A stretch of 64,000 nt of DNA. Source: Stenopsyche tienmushanensis. Lineage: Eukaryota > Arthropoda > Insecta > Trichoptera > Stenopsychidae. This document shows, one piece after another, positions 48,940 through 60,014 of this stretch. Location of the stretch: NCBI GenBank assembly GCA_008973525.1, contig WACJ01000525.1:1302001-1366000 (forward strand), written 5' to 3'. The translations under genes and the position numbers were made by a program. Within the stretch, counting starts at the first letter, position 1. The number at the start of each line of letters is the position of its first letter. A model generated the notes under the pieces. That model was not told the origin of the DNA, searched no databases, and worked only from the letters and a program-made list of their open reading frames with translations.

Positions 48940-49480
48940 CAGAACTATGGGCCTCTTCAATATCCATTCATAGGAAGGGGTTACATCCATTTCGTCTGTA
49001 TCATACATTCACCTCCTCATTCGCTCGATATTGAAGGTAGCATTACCACCGAGTTTTATTTTGAACGCTCACCCAACGGGTATCCTGAGTGAACGTATTG
49101 ACGAACACTTTCGCGAACGTCTCGATAAGGAGTTTGGGGGGTTTGTAAAGACTGAGTAGTTTTCATAGGGAGATGGTGGAAAACTACTCTAGACGACCTT
49201 TTTGACTCTACTGGAAAGGGCTTTCTGGAGTACAAGGAGTCCAGTCCCCCCTTTCCTCGCTAGGGCGTTGCCGGGGTAGGGTGAAGACATACGTGACGCT
49301 TAAGTGCATCTCGGATTCGCTCCTACACCAACTGAGGGTGTCTCCCCGTCACCGTACAACTTACCCGAGCGAATTCGAGACTGAGTGGTTTCGCCATTTT
49401 TTCAGGTTGCCCCTCTCAGTTCGGCGATTACAAAATGATATAGAAGTCAACGGAACGAACGTATATAAAAGGACCATTAT
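48940..49480 (+). mobile_element. Unclassified element F, coding 3' end plus long tail (copy 1)
   Basis: An open frame of about 61 codons (48974-49159) ends FREERLDKE-like as FRERLDKEFGGFVKTE and a TAG. After it comes a GC-richer tail of about 320 bp with AAAGGGCTTTCTGGAGTACA, CAGTCCCCCCTTTCCTCGC and GAATTCGAGACTGAGTGGTT. All of this recurs in the same order at 54823-55260. The layout, a protein C-terminus followed by a conserved noncoding tail, looks like the 3' end of a retrotransposon, but no reverse transcriptase motif or poly-A end is seen. I cannot name the family. Confidence 0.6.
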
Positions 49481-49659
49481 CTAACAATAATACTGTTTTA
49501 GCGGCAATCCCTTATTTTTTAAAAACAAGTTTGCACCCCGGGAACTAATTTCCTTTTGAACCAATCTTCAAAAATATCTATCTACGCCTTTATTTGGCTA
49601 TAATAATCGACAGGAAGATTTTTCATTTCATGCGTTTATGCAAACGAACGAGAGATCTT

Positions 49660-49809
49660 TTGTTTTCAAGCAAAATTTTGTTTAGCAATGAAGCTCATTT
49701 CATAAATACAATCTGGGTTGATGAAAATCCTCGTGTTATTCAGCAAAGATATCTACACAAAGAAAAATACTGTTTGGTATGTATTTTTAGGCAAATGGAA
49801 TCATTCTAA
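49660..49809 (+). pseudogene. Tc1/mariner-type (DDE_3-like) transposase fragment
   Basis: The frame contains ILFSNEAHF, then WVDENPRVIQQRYLHKEKYC. This resembles the IFSDEAHF...W..ENPRVIxExPLHxxKVxVWC block of Tc1/IS630-type transposases common in insects. The catalytic Asp of SDEAHF is Asn here, and a dozen or more residues between the two blocks are missing. The frame ends soon after (MESF). Only this block, about 45 residues of an expected 340 or so, remains. No terminal repeats were located. Confidence 0.6.
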
Positions 49810-51560
49810 TCAAGTTGTACGTTGAAGTCAATTGTTAACCACCACGTGAATAATTCTTTTACTTTGCAAGAAAATTGTTGCTTGTCAACACATGATGATG
49901 TTAGTTTTATTTCGAATGTGATTTGTGTTGATAATAATTCATTCGATCCAATCATTTAGATTTATATACATATTTTTGGGTGTGTAATATAGAAAAAAAT
50001 TGTATTAATTTAAATAATATTCAGCTCTATTTAAGATGGAATGCAGTATTTTATCGCAACGCTAAGCAGTCATCATTGTCTTTGTTGGAAATAATTTAAT
50101 GAAGCTTATGTTCTTTTTTTGCTCGAATGCTATAATGATTGCCTCGTTTGGTCATAAACGCGGACATAATCCTAGTACGTGTGAAATTCGATTATGATCG
50201 GCTCCTTTGAAACGGCAGGACGGATGATTTGTCAAAAGCGTCGTTTCGGGCATTTTCATATAATTAATTATTTTTATGCAAATTGTGGCTGATTTATTTT
50301 CGAAAACTTGTTCGATGTTTGTATATAAATTCGGGGTCGTTAACATGAGCGCGCAAGAATCGCTCGTTGCGATTCCTCCGGCCTCAAGTTTGCAACGTCA
50401 TCTGTTTCGACACACCAATTAATTTCGGCTCCCCTTATGACCGAATTTCCAAGTCGGATATATGCCAGACCCTTCCTCCCGACGTCAGAACTGTATCGGC
50501 CAGATGCCGATTTGATTTATGTCCTTGCGAATAACTTTGTCCGAATCGCTTGCAATAATCGATTTCTTCTCTTTCTGTTCCAGGTGAGAATTGAGCTCTT
50601 TCGAAGCTCGGGTGATACGGGAGAGGCTGTACGTGAGTAGATATGATGAGAGTCGACTATATGGCTGTAAAATAAATATACAGAGTGCCGAGGTCGGGCT
50701 CGTTGTAGTTTTGACACGTTTCAAAAATTAAATTGCCTGCCTCTTTTGAGCTGTCAGATGACCGTTCATCAGAAGAGATTGCTCGCCGGACGGAGTGCAT
50801 AAGTTTCCACATCCTCCGCACATTTCAAATCCACCTGTCTCCTTTGTAGTCGTTCCGAAACGTTGAGGATGGTCGGATAATATATTCATAATTTTCTTAA
50901 AAGACGATCTTCGAAGTGTTCTATCAAGACGAACTTATACGTATTATTAACTCCACGCTGCAGGCGAAAAATATAAATGACAACTATCTTATTAACAAGC
51001 TTCAATATCTTCTTTAATCCAATAACGCTTTATTTTTGGACTAGATGTCGGCCCAATTGTACAACATCAAAATATTTAGATATACATTTTTAACATATTT
51101 CAACAAAAGACAATAAATCGTTTATGTTTGCCGCCCCCAAACGTATGTTTACGTACGCAGCATAAACATTCAACACCACACTGCCGCACAAATCAGTCAA
51201 TTTTCAAACGAAATAGCAAATAAGATAATTTTAGCACGCAATGTATAGAAATAGGGGAATACTCGATCACTATAAACACGGTTTAGTTTGGTTTTAAGTC
51301 ATTTTATAAATACAAAGCTTAATTTTGGACTGTTGAGATGCTTATAATTTTGTTTGTTTTGTTTATGCTTATGTTCTTACGGAAACATAAATGGCTGAAT
51401 ATTTAGGCTATTATTAAAGCTCATCATGTACGCATAATCTACTGCAAGATAGGAGTTTCTTTGATATTTATTCATGTAAATAGATTAATTTTTGTAGACG
51501 TTGAAGTCAGCATGTCGTTGGTAAAATATACTCCAGATGTTGATTTTGTTCTGTTAAACC
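49810..51560. other. Single-copy stretch with a splice-like signal
   Basis: No gene is recognised. The fused acceptor-donor signal at 50583/50584 is entered separately. Confidence 0.45.
50563..50638 (+). other. Candidate recursive splice site or 49-nt micro-exon
   Basis: TTTCTTCTCTTTCTGTTCCAG is joined directly to GTGAGAATT at 50583/50584, an excellent pyrimidine tract and acceptor fused to a donor-like GTGAGA. A second donor-like TGTAC/GTGAGT lies 49 bases downstream (50632/50633). The interval is open in one frame (VRIELFRSSGDTGEAV), but its -1 base C is unfavourable for a donor. Same strand and same arrangement as at 37.39 kb. Confidence 0.38.
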
Positions 51561-51561
51561 T

Positions 51562-51712
51562 GTTGTTGTGCGGTAGATGCGTTCCGCGGAAAATCGCGCA
51601 AAAAAAGCTATAACTTACACGGAAAAAGTGAAGATATGTTTCATGGATTTTAAAAACCGCATAACTTTGAAACAGCCATATAAAATATAACGAAACTCGC
51701 ATAAAAAAAAAA
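51562..51712. mobile_element. Family D element, one end only (copy 2)
   Basis: GTGCGGTAGATGCGTTCCGC through AACCGCATAACTTTGAAACAG to CGCATAAAAAAAAAATCC matches the end-proximal 140 bases of the copies at 6.8 and 61.3 kb. No opposite terminus was found. Confidence 0.7.
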
Positions 51713-53424
51713 TCCGTAAGTACATATTTGGAATTTTGGAAATTCCTTTGGTGAATGTATCTTTAAAAGTCGAAACATTCGAAAATGCAAAAAATAGTGT
51801 TTTTGTGGCGGAAGAGATTATTATACCTACTCTGCTCCTAGTCGTTTTTGCACTGTTTTTTTTAAATTTAAATTAGAAAGTATCATGATATTAGATCGTC
51901 GATTGAAGAAAGGCTCTAATCATCGTAATGATGAACATAAAAATCAATTGTTGATAAGTGCTGTTATGTACGATTTTTATGGCCCAATGTATAATGGTTT
52001 TTTTCTATTGCAATATCTATTCTCTCTCCCATCGAAACCCCCTTTTTGGTTCAGTATATACATTTATATGGATGTGCTATGTATTTTGTATATGAAATTC
52101 GATACACTATAATGTTTTCGCGGAAGTACATCACTCTTTTCAAAACATTTCTTTTAAAAAATCAAGAACATCGGTTTATGGCGTACAAAAGCTGAAAATA
52201 TGTAATTTATGTTAATTTGAAATTGTTTTCTGATCAGATCGATTATTTTTTGTTTCGTACCAGGTGGGAACGCTTATTTTTCATCGATCAACGTCAGTCA
52301 AAATCTATAATCGATTTTGAATTGCAAGCATGTGAAAGAAATCGTCGAACATATCGGTCGCTCCTCGCGGAATGATTTATTAAAAGTTTGGCCGTATGAG
52401 CGTTGGTATTTTAAATTTCAATTAACTATTACAAGACACACAAGAGCGCCAAAAAGAAAATCACGTTGGCTGATTGAAATTTCGTTGCCGCATAAATCAT
52501 TCGTGCGACGAGCTTCAGAGCTGGCATTAAGCTCAATTTTATTGCAATTTCTTGTGCATTGATAATTGCATCGATCTGTCCGGCCATTAAGTCATCAAGT
52601 TTCAATAATACATCTTCCTCCTGGATGCAGACTAATATAATAAACGCTATCGGCCAGAGGCAGTCCTCCTCTGTTATTACAATCATTACAAAAGCATGCA
52701 CGCTGTATTTATTTTAATCTGCCTGTGCAAACAAACCCTTAGCGGAGGGCGTCCGCCAAGAACTGGTTCCGCCGAAGAAATCCACTGGCCAATTTATTTG
52801 CAAATATAAACCGACGGCGAAAATGAAGTACGAGTCGAAACATTCTATGCCCCTGTATTTTCTCTTCGGCTTGTTTGTAAACATGTGTGCAAACATAAGT
52901 CAAAAGCTTTCGAGGCCGCCTCAAAGGCGGCTTACGGCGCACGACTAAATAATTACGAAAAATTATCTTGTCGGCAAAAAAATCTGTATGCAAATATAAC
53001 GCTAAGTCATCGGTGAGCTTTTTCATTTTACCGACATATCAAATTTTATTCCATTTCATTCGGTTTGGTTTTTATCACGATGATTGCTGCGGCTACAGTT
53101 AGAATCTAACTGTTATGGGATCATGCTATAAACGAATATTATGGATCTTTTCATAAAAATAGAGACATAGATGAAAAACCATATGCTCAAATTTGAATGC
53201 AACACAGTTCATAAACGATATGATAAGTTAATACATTATCCAAATGAGAAGTGCTCTTATTAACTGAAATGAGGTGAAATTGGTAACGCTTAGTTTGGCG
53301 TACTTTTTTAACGCATTGACGCACAGTTACCGTCAAATACCGTCATGCGTCGGTAGATAATACAGTGGAACATCGGCTTACGCGATGACCACACACTACA
53401 CATGTATTCTCCATATTTTTAAAA
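51713..53424. other. Single-copy stretch, no gene recognised
   Basis: Minus-strand frames 52429-52701 (hydrophobic) and 52739-53026 (basic, Arg-rich) have no family I recognise and overlap + frames. Nothing further. Confidence 0.4.
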
Positions 53425-53616
53425 TTGGGGGAGAAAGCCAAGTATGGCATCAAATTTTATGAATTTTGTTCCCCAAATGGATACATCAATAATCTAAAGA
53501 TCTATATAGGATGGTCATTTGATAACGCACCTAGGGGAACCAAAATCGTTGACGATGTAGTAAGATTGATTAAGCCATTTCTCTACAAAGGTCATCATGT
53601 TTTATTGGACAGTTGA
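53425..53616 (+). pseudogene. piggyBac transposase fragment, catalytic middle
   Basis: The frame reads GEKAKYGIKFYEFCSPNGYI, then LKIYIGWS and later VVRLIKPFLYKGHHVLLDS. It matches the piggyBac KPxKxGIKxFxLCDSxxGYVLNFxVYxGK block and the VVxxLxxPxLxKGHxVxxDN block that contains the second catalytic Asp. After LLDS a stop replaces the expected NFYxS continuation. About 63 of roughly 550 residues remain. It is a different part of the protein, on the opposite strand, from the 1.4-kb relic, so whether they are one family cannot be judged. No TTAA-bounded termini were identified. Confidence 0.78.
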
Positions 53617-54822
53617 AAATAAAAATTGAATAGGATCTTCTGCAACAATAAAAAAGTGAAGAACAAGCGGTTCTCACTTCCATTACTTTGAGAATCGATA
53701 TGAGGTAGATAACACTACTGACAAACAATCAATTTCATTGATTCAAAACAATATAAAGGAATAATAATTGTGCGTTTTAGCGATGATTTAACTCTACTTT
53801 TACGTTCATAAATTGTGTGTCAGACGCGTGTGTCAAACGGTTAAAAGAGTATGCCCGCACATGTGGCGTGCAGTGCTTCCATAGCTTCCATACTTGTTTT
53901 TCTAATACAATGACATAATTTATTCAAATTATTGTCTCAAACATTAAATTTTATAAAAATGCTTCGAAAAGACAAATATCTTTAATACTTTAACAAAACA
54001 ATAACGTCACTCAAGCATCGAGTGAATGTATACAAATAAAAAGGGACGTGGACAGCTATCTTCCGTCACAATGAAAGATGTTAAATATCGAAACGAAAGC
54101 AAACACCAATATCGGGGTGCACACGTTTGCAGTATCGTTTTTTCCTACCCCATGATTGAATCGGGGCCTTTGATTCACGCCCATCCCCTTTCTGTTGACA
54201 ATTGTCGGTCGCGTGGCAGAAATCGTTTTGTGAATCCGCCAAACAATGGGATGAGCCCGCGGACTCGAATTAAACCCCATGGATTTAAATTAAACCCCGC
54301 ATTGTCACGAGGCGGTGAGTCGTGTGAGGGTTGGGCGGGACGGCCAGCCCCCCGGAAGCTCTCACGATCCTCAAAGTGCGGCTCGCAATTTTACAATTAT
54401 CGCCCATCAGCGTTTGCCTCCCCGTGGCGCCGATCGCCCATATTTTCAAATTCGATATATTTTTAACGCAGCGCATAAATCACTCTCGCCTATGGCGATT
54501 TCGTAACAACTGAATATCGAAGATTCATAGTAAATTTGTTTGAAATCTCGTTTATAAGGCTTTAGCACGAAGACGTAAAATTAACGACGTATATAATTCT
54601 TGAATTATGGCCACATAAAGAGGACTAACTGGATACGTAAAAGTGACACGGCATATTGCTCAAGACGCTTCTCCGAAATTAAACCATCCAATAAATAAGA
54701 TCGTATGTATACGAAATCTCCATGTGATATTAATAAAATTTATTTTTACGTATATTTTACATCGACAAAGCAGATGAGTCGTTAAAGTCATTTTTCAAAA
54801 TTTAACATCCGCCATAATATAA
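53617..54822. other. Single-copy stretch, no gene recognised
   Basis: A 146-residue + frame (54026-54466) overlaps minus frames and has no domain. The block 54.0-54.5 kb is GC-richer than its surroundings. Confidence 0.4.
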
Positions 54823-55260
54823 ATGATATGTAAAATTATTGTCGAAGTAGTTAACCCATCGATAGCTGGGTGCGAAATGTACCTAAACGAAGTATGCATG
54901 GTCTTCGAGTTTAACGCTTACCCAGCGGGCCACCTAAATGTGGGTGTCGAAGGGCGTTTCCGCGACTGTCTTGATAGGGAATGTGGGAAATTTGTAAAGA
55001 CTGAGTAGTTTTTCTCAGAGACTACTCTAGGCGACCTTGTTGATTTTACTGGAAAGGGCTTTCTAGAGTACAAAGAGCCCAGTCCCCCCTTTCCTCGCGA
55101 GGACGCTGCTTGGCTAGGATGAAGTCCAACTGAGGCGTATCCCCATCTACGTGCAACTTACCTCCGCGAATTCGAGACTGGGTGGTTTCCCATTTCGGGT
55201 TGACCCTCCCATTCCGGCGAATACAAAGCGATATAGAAGGCAATGGAAGGTAATGTTAAC
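54823..55260 (+). mobile_element. Unclassified element F, coding 3' end plus tail (copy 2)
   Basis: A 61-codon frame with ATG at 54823 ends FRDCLDRECGKFVKTE at TAG 55006-55008. Over the last 34 residues it is 17/34 identical to copy 1 by my count, with no gaps and the same stop position. The noncoding tail (TACTGGAAAGGGCTTTCTAG, CAGTCCCCCCTTTCCTCGCG, GAATTCGAGACTGGGTGGTT) is also shared. Similarity fades near 55250. Family unknown. Confidence 0.6.
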
Positions 55261-58200
55261 GTTGCCTAGTGGAATTCTTCCTTTGTCTCTCTTCCGGGCC
55301 ATCCGCTTTTTGTTCCTCTCGTGCTTGTTCTGTTCCTATAGTTTTCCATCCGCTGGGCCAGTAATGTAGAATGAAAGGTTTCACATAATGCAAATGCTCC
55401 GAAGGGGTGAGAACCCTCAAAAACTAAGTAGTGTTTCGTGAATAGCTAAGAATATTAAGTAGCGTTCGTGGATGTTCTTCTTAATAAATAAGCAGCTTTT
55501 TGTAGTTGCAATGACCTGAAACACTAGGTAGTATTTCGTAAATGTGGAAGCTACGAGTGTCCATAGAAACCCGTCAAAATAACCGATATAAATGTTAGGA
55601 ACATTACCGAAACCATAACCAAAATGAAAAGATAATGATTCGAAGCCATGAATACCAATATCTTCTTGTAACTGTATAAACCAGGATATTCAAATAACAT
55701 TTAAGTAAACATTCTGTAAACAACATTTTGTTTTGGACTTATCAAGTTTCATATGACGTTATATAATAATAAAGCTCCATCGCGCATACGCAACAATATA
55801 TCGTTATCTGGCATCAAGAGGGTTAAACGATATTCGTGCTATCAAAATATCAAGTTGTTTAGAATTTACGATCAATACTTATATTTAATTATTGGATTAT
55901 GAGCTATCAAAATCATACATAACTGGAATAAAAGGTCTAAGAAGGCATGTGGTCAGTTAGCTTATCGTTTAAAATGTTCGATAATAATTTTCTGTTGCAG
56001 ACTTGATCCCCATTTATCTGCCTAAATCAATCAGCAAATCTTTTAGCGAAGCCTTAAAAAAGACATTTATATGTCGCTTAAAATTTTTGGCAATCCCGAT
56101 GAATTCAAACGGGAATCGCCCAACGTTTGAAGACCGCAGTACAATGCGATCCTGTCGAAATCCATTTAAACCATACCGTCGGACGAACAGTGATTTGCCG
56201 GACCAGACAAATAGTGATTTATCCGATCGTGGAAACTCAATTATTTCCCCGTTTGAAGCTCGAGATTGGAGCTGATGAAAATTTAATTCCAACGCATTGA
56301 ATATAGGCGTGCCCTTATTAATTCGATGCCTCCTCTTCTCAATCAATATTTGGCCCCGACTTTGCTGGAAGTTTGTTATTTTCAAATTCTTCAACTTTTG
56401 CCCATTAAAAGAGTTATGAGACGTCCATTCCGTTTATGATTTTTATACTACGAAGTAAAAATTTATGGCCGCATGTGCGCTTCGAATAAATCAATCTCCG
56501 TTTTGGTATACGGCGTTTAGACTATTTACTCGTTTCTCTAAGCGAGACTTCCAATTAAAAATCTCCATTTTTATAAGCGACCATAAATTATGTTGCGTTA
56601 ATCGGGACTTCATAAATTTCATTTTGTGCCGAACGCCCGGCGGAAAAGTTGGAGGCGCGCTAATCCCTCTTTCGGTCGGATATGAATCTAATTACGAAAC
56701 GACGTAAAGACGGATTAGGCAATTATTTTGGAGATTTGCCCCGACGCTAAATCGAGCACGCATTAATCAACAATTAATAAAGGCCCGAATGATTATTGAT
56801 TATTTGGCTTAGCATATATGCGGACGAAATATGAAAACCGATCCATCTCTATCGCTTCGTCGGTTCTGACGTTTTTGGGGCATTTAAATTTGTCTCGCAT
56901 AATAACCACTTTCAGATTTTGACCCCTTGAACTCTCGGGGGTTTATTGAATTTTGATTTATTTACAATATTTTATGCCTCTCGAAAGGTAGGTCGAGGGA
57001 CTGTTATAAATAAGAGTACGTCTTTTACAACCTGGTGGTAAGTGCGGTCCATGCTGTAAATCACGATACGAAACGATCGTTTTTATATACGCTCATTGAC
57101 ATTTATTATTTTACACAATACAACGAAAAATCGAAATGTAAATTGAAATTTAAATGGGGAAATAAATCGATTGGATTATTTGAATGTTATGCGACTCGCG
57201 GCGTTATGGGACTTAATAATCGATGGTTATTTAACTTTTATTTACTGGATATATCCAAGGCTATCCGATTTCCAATTTGCGATAAAATATCAGATCTATT
57301 TGAGTGCGGTGGAGGTTCTTCTCAGATCAACCCCTTTGACACTTATCTTGCACTAGGGAGTCGTTAGCGACCTGCCGACGGAAGCACTCGCTGCTCCCGA
57401 GAGTGTTAAACTAAATCTTCCTTTCAAGACTCCACTAAATTATTTGCACTTTATCTTCGAATCCGATTCTTTGAAACTAGTTTTCGACTTTCATTCGCAA
57501 TTTACTCATGTGCACCTTATAAAATTGGCTGTAATGTAAAAACCAAAAGCAAGAATTAGGACCTCTTCAATATCAATTCAATGAGAAAGATCTAAATCAT
57601 GCAACAAAAACAAATCATGGACTAGTTATTTAAGCCAATTTAAGTCCCTTAAGGGTTGAAAATGTACGTTGACTATTTATTTGGAGATATCATTGGTATT
57701 CCATCTACTACATGTATTCGCACAAATCTTAAAAATCCGGCTCCATTCTACATAATCATGCAAATTTCAATATTATTTCACGCAAAACATGTATCATTTG
57801 ACACAGTGTCCGATCATTTTAATATATTTATATGCGAATATTTTGAATACATGTGATAAAAATATATTTTACATGGAAATTTATACACGTGTCCTACTAT
57901 TGTCTCTAAATGAGTTTTTAGTGACTACATTCAATACGGTAAATGTCAAATAGGAATATATTTTATGTTGATAAAATTGACTCGTCTTCGCGCTAATTGA
58001 GATGACTTGCCGTCGGTGTTAATATGTATTTATGGATACATTATAGTCCATTATGTAGTTTGATAAATATTTTGTATTTTCGAAGAATTTATTTATGACC
58101 ATTGGCAAATCTTCGTATTTAATCGCAGAAAAAGATTTGGAACTATCGGCCGTTTTGAATAAATCTCAATGATCTGGTTTGTTGAGATGGTATAAGACTC

Positions 58201-58879
58201 GATAATGTGTTATTGATCAAAGTTTTCTTACGCACTAATGTATTTAGCTTCTTGGTCTACAATATTTTTACACGATTGTAAGACGTAAAAAAATCAAAGC
58301 TGACTTTCTTCTCATTCTCCTAACTTTCTTCAACAACATCTTGAATTCTATGCTCTATTTATAGCAAAAAATGTGTTATTTTCGATTGTTTGTTTTTGGT
58401 TGAGATCTCTTTATGCATTTCGTTATATGGAGGAATGCCCTTTTTAAGTTTTCTTTTCGTTTGATCAATGTAACTCCAATTGTTCAACCAAAACTATCTA
58501 TTTCTTTATGTGTTTTTAAGGTAAAATGCTTAACAATTCTATTTGTTTCCATTTGTATTGCCGTAATTTGAATTTCGGGTTATTCCAGATGCCATTTCTA
58601 CTAAATTTTCTTCATAATTCTTCTTCCATCAGTAGACTCCAGTTTTTAGCTAGCTTGATAAGGCTTAAATGTTGATGGTTTTTTTTAATAGATAATACTT
58701 TATAGTCTGAGTGTTCCGCCCTAAACTTCGCCTGAAGTCCGGACTTTTTTCGCAAGAAATTCATAAAACTGTACTTCTTTCATAAAATTGATTTAATTCT
58801 TATAATTATGAAAAAAAAAAATTGTATTGAACGTATTTGTAAAAAAAAATCTGTGGTGTATTTGCAAAATATAGCATAT
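55261..58879. other. Long single-copy stretch, candidate exon at 56.0 kb
   Basis: Mixed composition, GC-richer at 56-57.4 kb. A short similarity to element F (CCTCTTCAATATC) occurs near 57563. No other gene or repeat was assigned apart from the weak exon candidate entered separately. Confidence 0.4.
56001..56275 (+). other. Weak candidate coding exon
   Basis: A 3' splice-like ATTTTCTGTTGCAG ends at 56000. An open frame then runs about 90 codons to TGA at 56273-56275. It includes an in-frame 8-residue direct repeat, TNSDLPDQ/TNSDLSDR, whose two copies differ mainly at third positions. No domain or clear donor is seen, and an antisense frame (56014-56394) is open too with wobble positions in the same register, so strand and reality are both doubtful. 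Confidence 0.18.
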
Positions 58880-59292
58880 TACGAAGTTTATTAATTGTTT
58901 AATATGAGAAGATGGAAGCTCAAAGCGAAAAGCTATGAAAAAATCAGGAAATACAGAACATGACGAAGAGTGTATTTTTATGTGGTTCATACAAAGACGA
59001 TCAACTATACGCGCAATATCTGGTCTATACCTTCAGCAAACACATTCATTGACATATTGAATATATTTGTGGAGAAGGAATGATTCGACGAAGAGTTTAT
59101 GTACGGTGCTGATATCTGCTTAAATTTGGGGAAAAAAAACTACCGCAAATCATTAGCACCAAGACATGAGAATACTTAAACCTGGATATAAAACTAGTAA
59201 AGAACGGGTCACTATAATGGTGTGTGCAAATGCAGCAGGCTGATACAGACTGCCACTGTTTGTCATTGGAAAATCAAAGAACCTCAGATGCT

Positions 59293-59463
59293 TTAACCCC
59301 TCAACTGGATATGACGTATATATCCGTCAAGACCAAAATTCATGCAAATTGGGTATGACGGATATATCCGCATTGTGAAAGTTAATCAAATCTCAATAGA
59401 AAATGTCGCTACGTCACTACGGATGACACTTTTGACATTGAATCAAAACGTTGAAGGGGTTAA
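59293..59463. mobile_element. 163-bp TTAA miniature element nested in the pogo relic
   Basis: Ends CCCCTCAACTGG and AACGTTGAAGGGG are inverted, flanked by TTAA at 59293-59296 and 59460-59463. The surrounding pogo frame (GKSKNLRCF before, KNIKSFP after) is continuous if the insert and one TTAA are disregarded, which fixes both borders. It contains two GGATAT(A)ACG-like words (TATATCCGTC, GACGGATATATCCG). The design is piggyBac-type; sequence differs from families B and C. Confidence 0.92.
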
Positions 59464-59984
59464 GAATATAAAAAGTTTTCCGGGTGAATATGATCATCTG
59501 AAAAATGGCTGGACGAATGATGAAGTTGAATGAAAAACAATTCATACCAGAAGTGAAAAAATATCGAAACTCCATATATAAAAGAGAGAAAACATTATTA
59601 TTACTAAACTTCCACTAAATGTCATGTCGTTAATACAATCGATGGATCAGGATGTAATAGAAACATTCAAACGTTTTCATACAAATCAGATGCTCCGACG
59701 ATTATTGTTAGCAGACAAAAATAATGAAGAAATAGTTATCAGCTTCCATAATAAAATAAATTTAAAAGATTGTTGCTACATCGCAGCAAATGGTTAGAAT
59801 TCTTTAAATGTGTCAACTTTGAATCATGAAACAATATTTTGAAAAGGTCATTAGTAAGTTCCAGTAACGCGGTAGAGAAGACGAAGAAGGGGGAGATATT
59901 AGCCCTATGCATTCTGAAGCCTTTCAGTGTTTAGATATCACCATGAAATGGCTTGAGAACCAAGAAGAGTGTAATTCATCCCCG

Positions 59985-60014
59985 ATTAGTCCAGATAATT
60001 GAGGTTTTCCTGTA
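59985..60014. repeat. pogo 3' terminal repeat
   Basis: ATTAGTCCAGATAATTGAGG then TTTTCCTGTA is the inverted counterpart of 30448-30477, with several mismatches, closing with TA, the pogo target dinucleotide. Confidence 0.75.

Larger units (their letters stand above)
58880..60014 (+). pseudogene. pogo/Tigger (Jerky-type) transposase relic
   Basis: In order: HDEECIFMWFIQRRS with ISGLYLQQ (CENP-B-type HTH, about 58955-59045); EEFMYGADI (degenerate form of the YNADETG block with the first catalytic Asp); RVTIMVCANAAG and LPLFVIGKSK (central DDE_1 strand); NGWTNDEVE; then LPLNVMSLIQSMDQDVIETF and MLRRLLLADK (LPPNxTSLIQPMDQGVI block). A C-terminal MKWLENQEE follows. Several frameshifts and deletions break the frame, and a TTAA element sits inside (59293-59463). 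The right end is the terminal repeat at 59985-60014 with a closing TA. The left terminus is not found. Confidence 0.88.

Noticed and set aside
48871..49092. + frame with a run of five His
   Set aside because: The His run is the CAT x5 microsatellite at 48901-48915. The frame crosses a pogo terminus and element F in the wrong phase.
54026..54466. 146-residue + strand open frame
   Set aside because: Two minus-strand frames and further + frames are open over the same bases. Composition is GC-driven and no motif is present.
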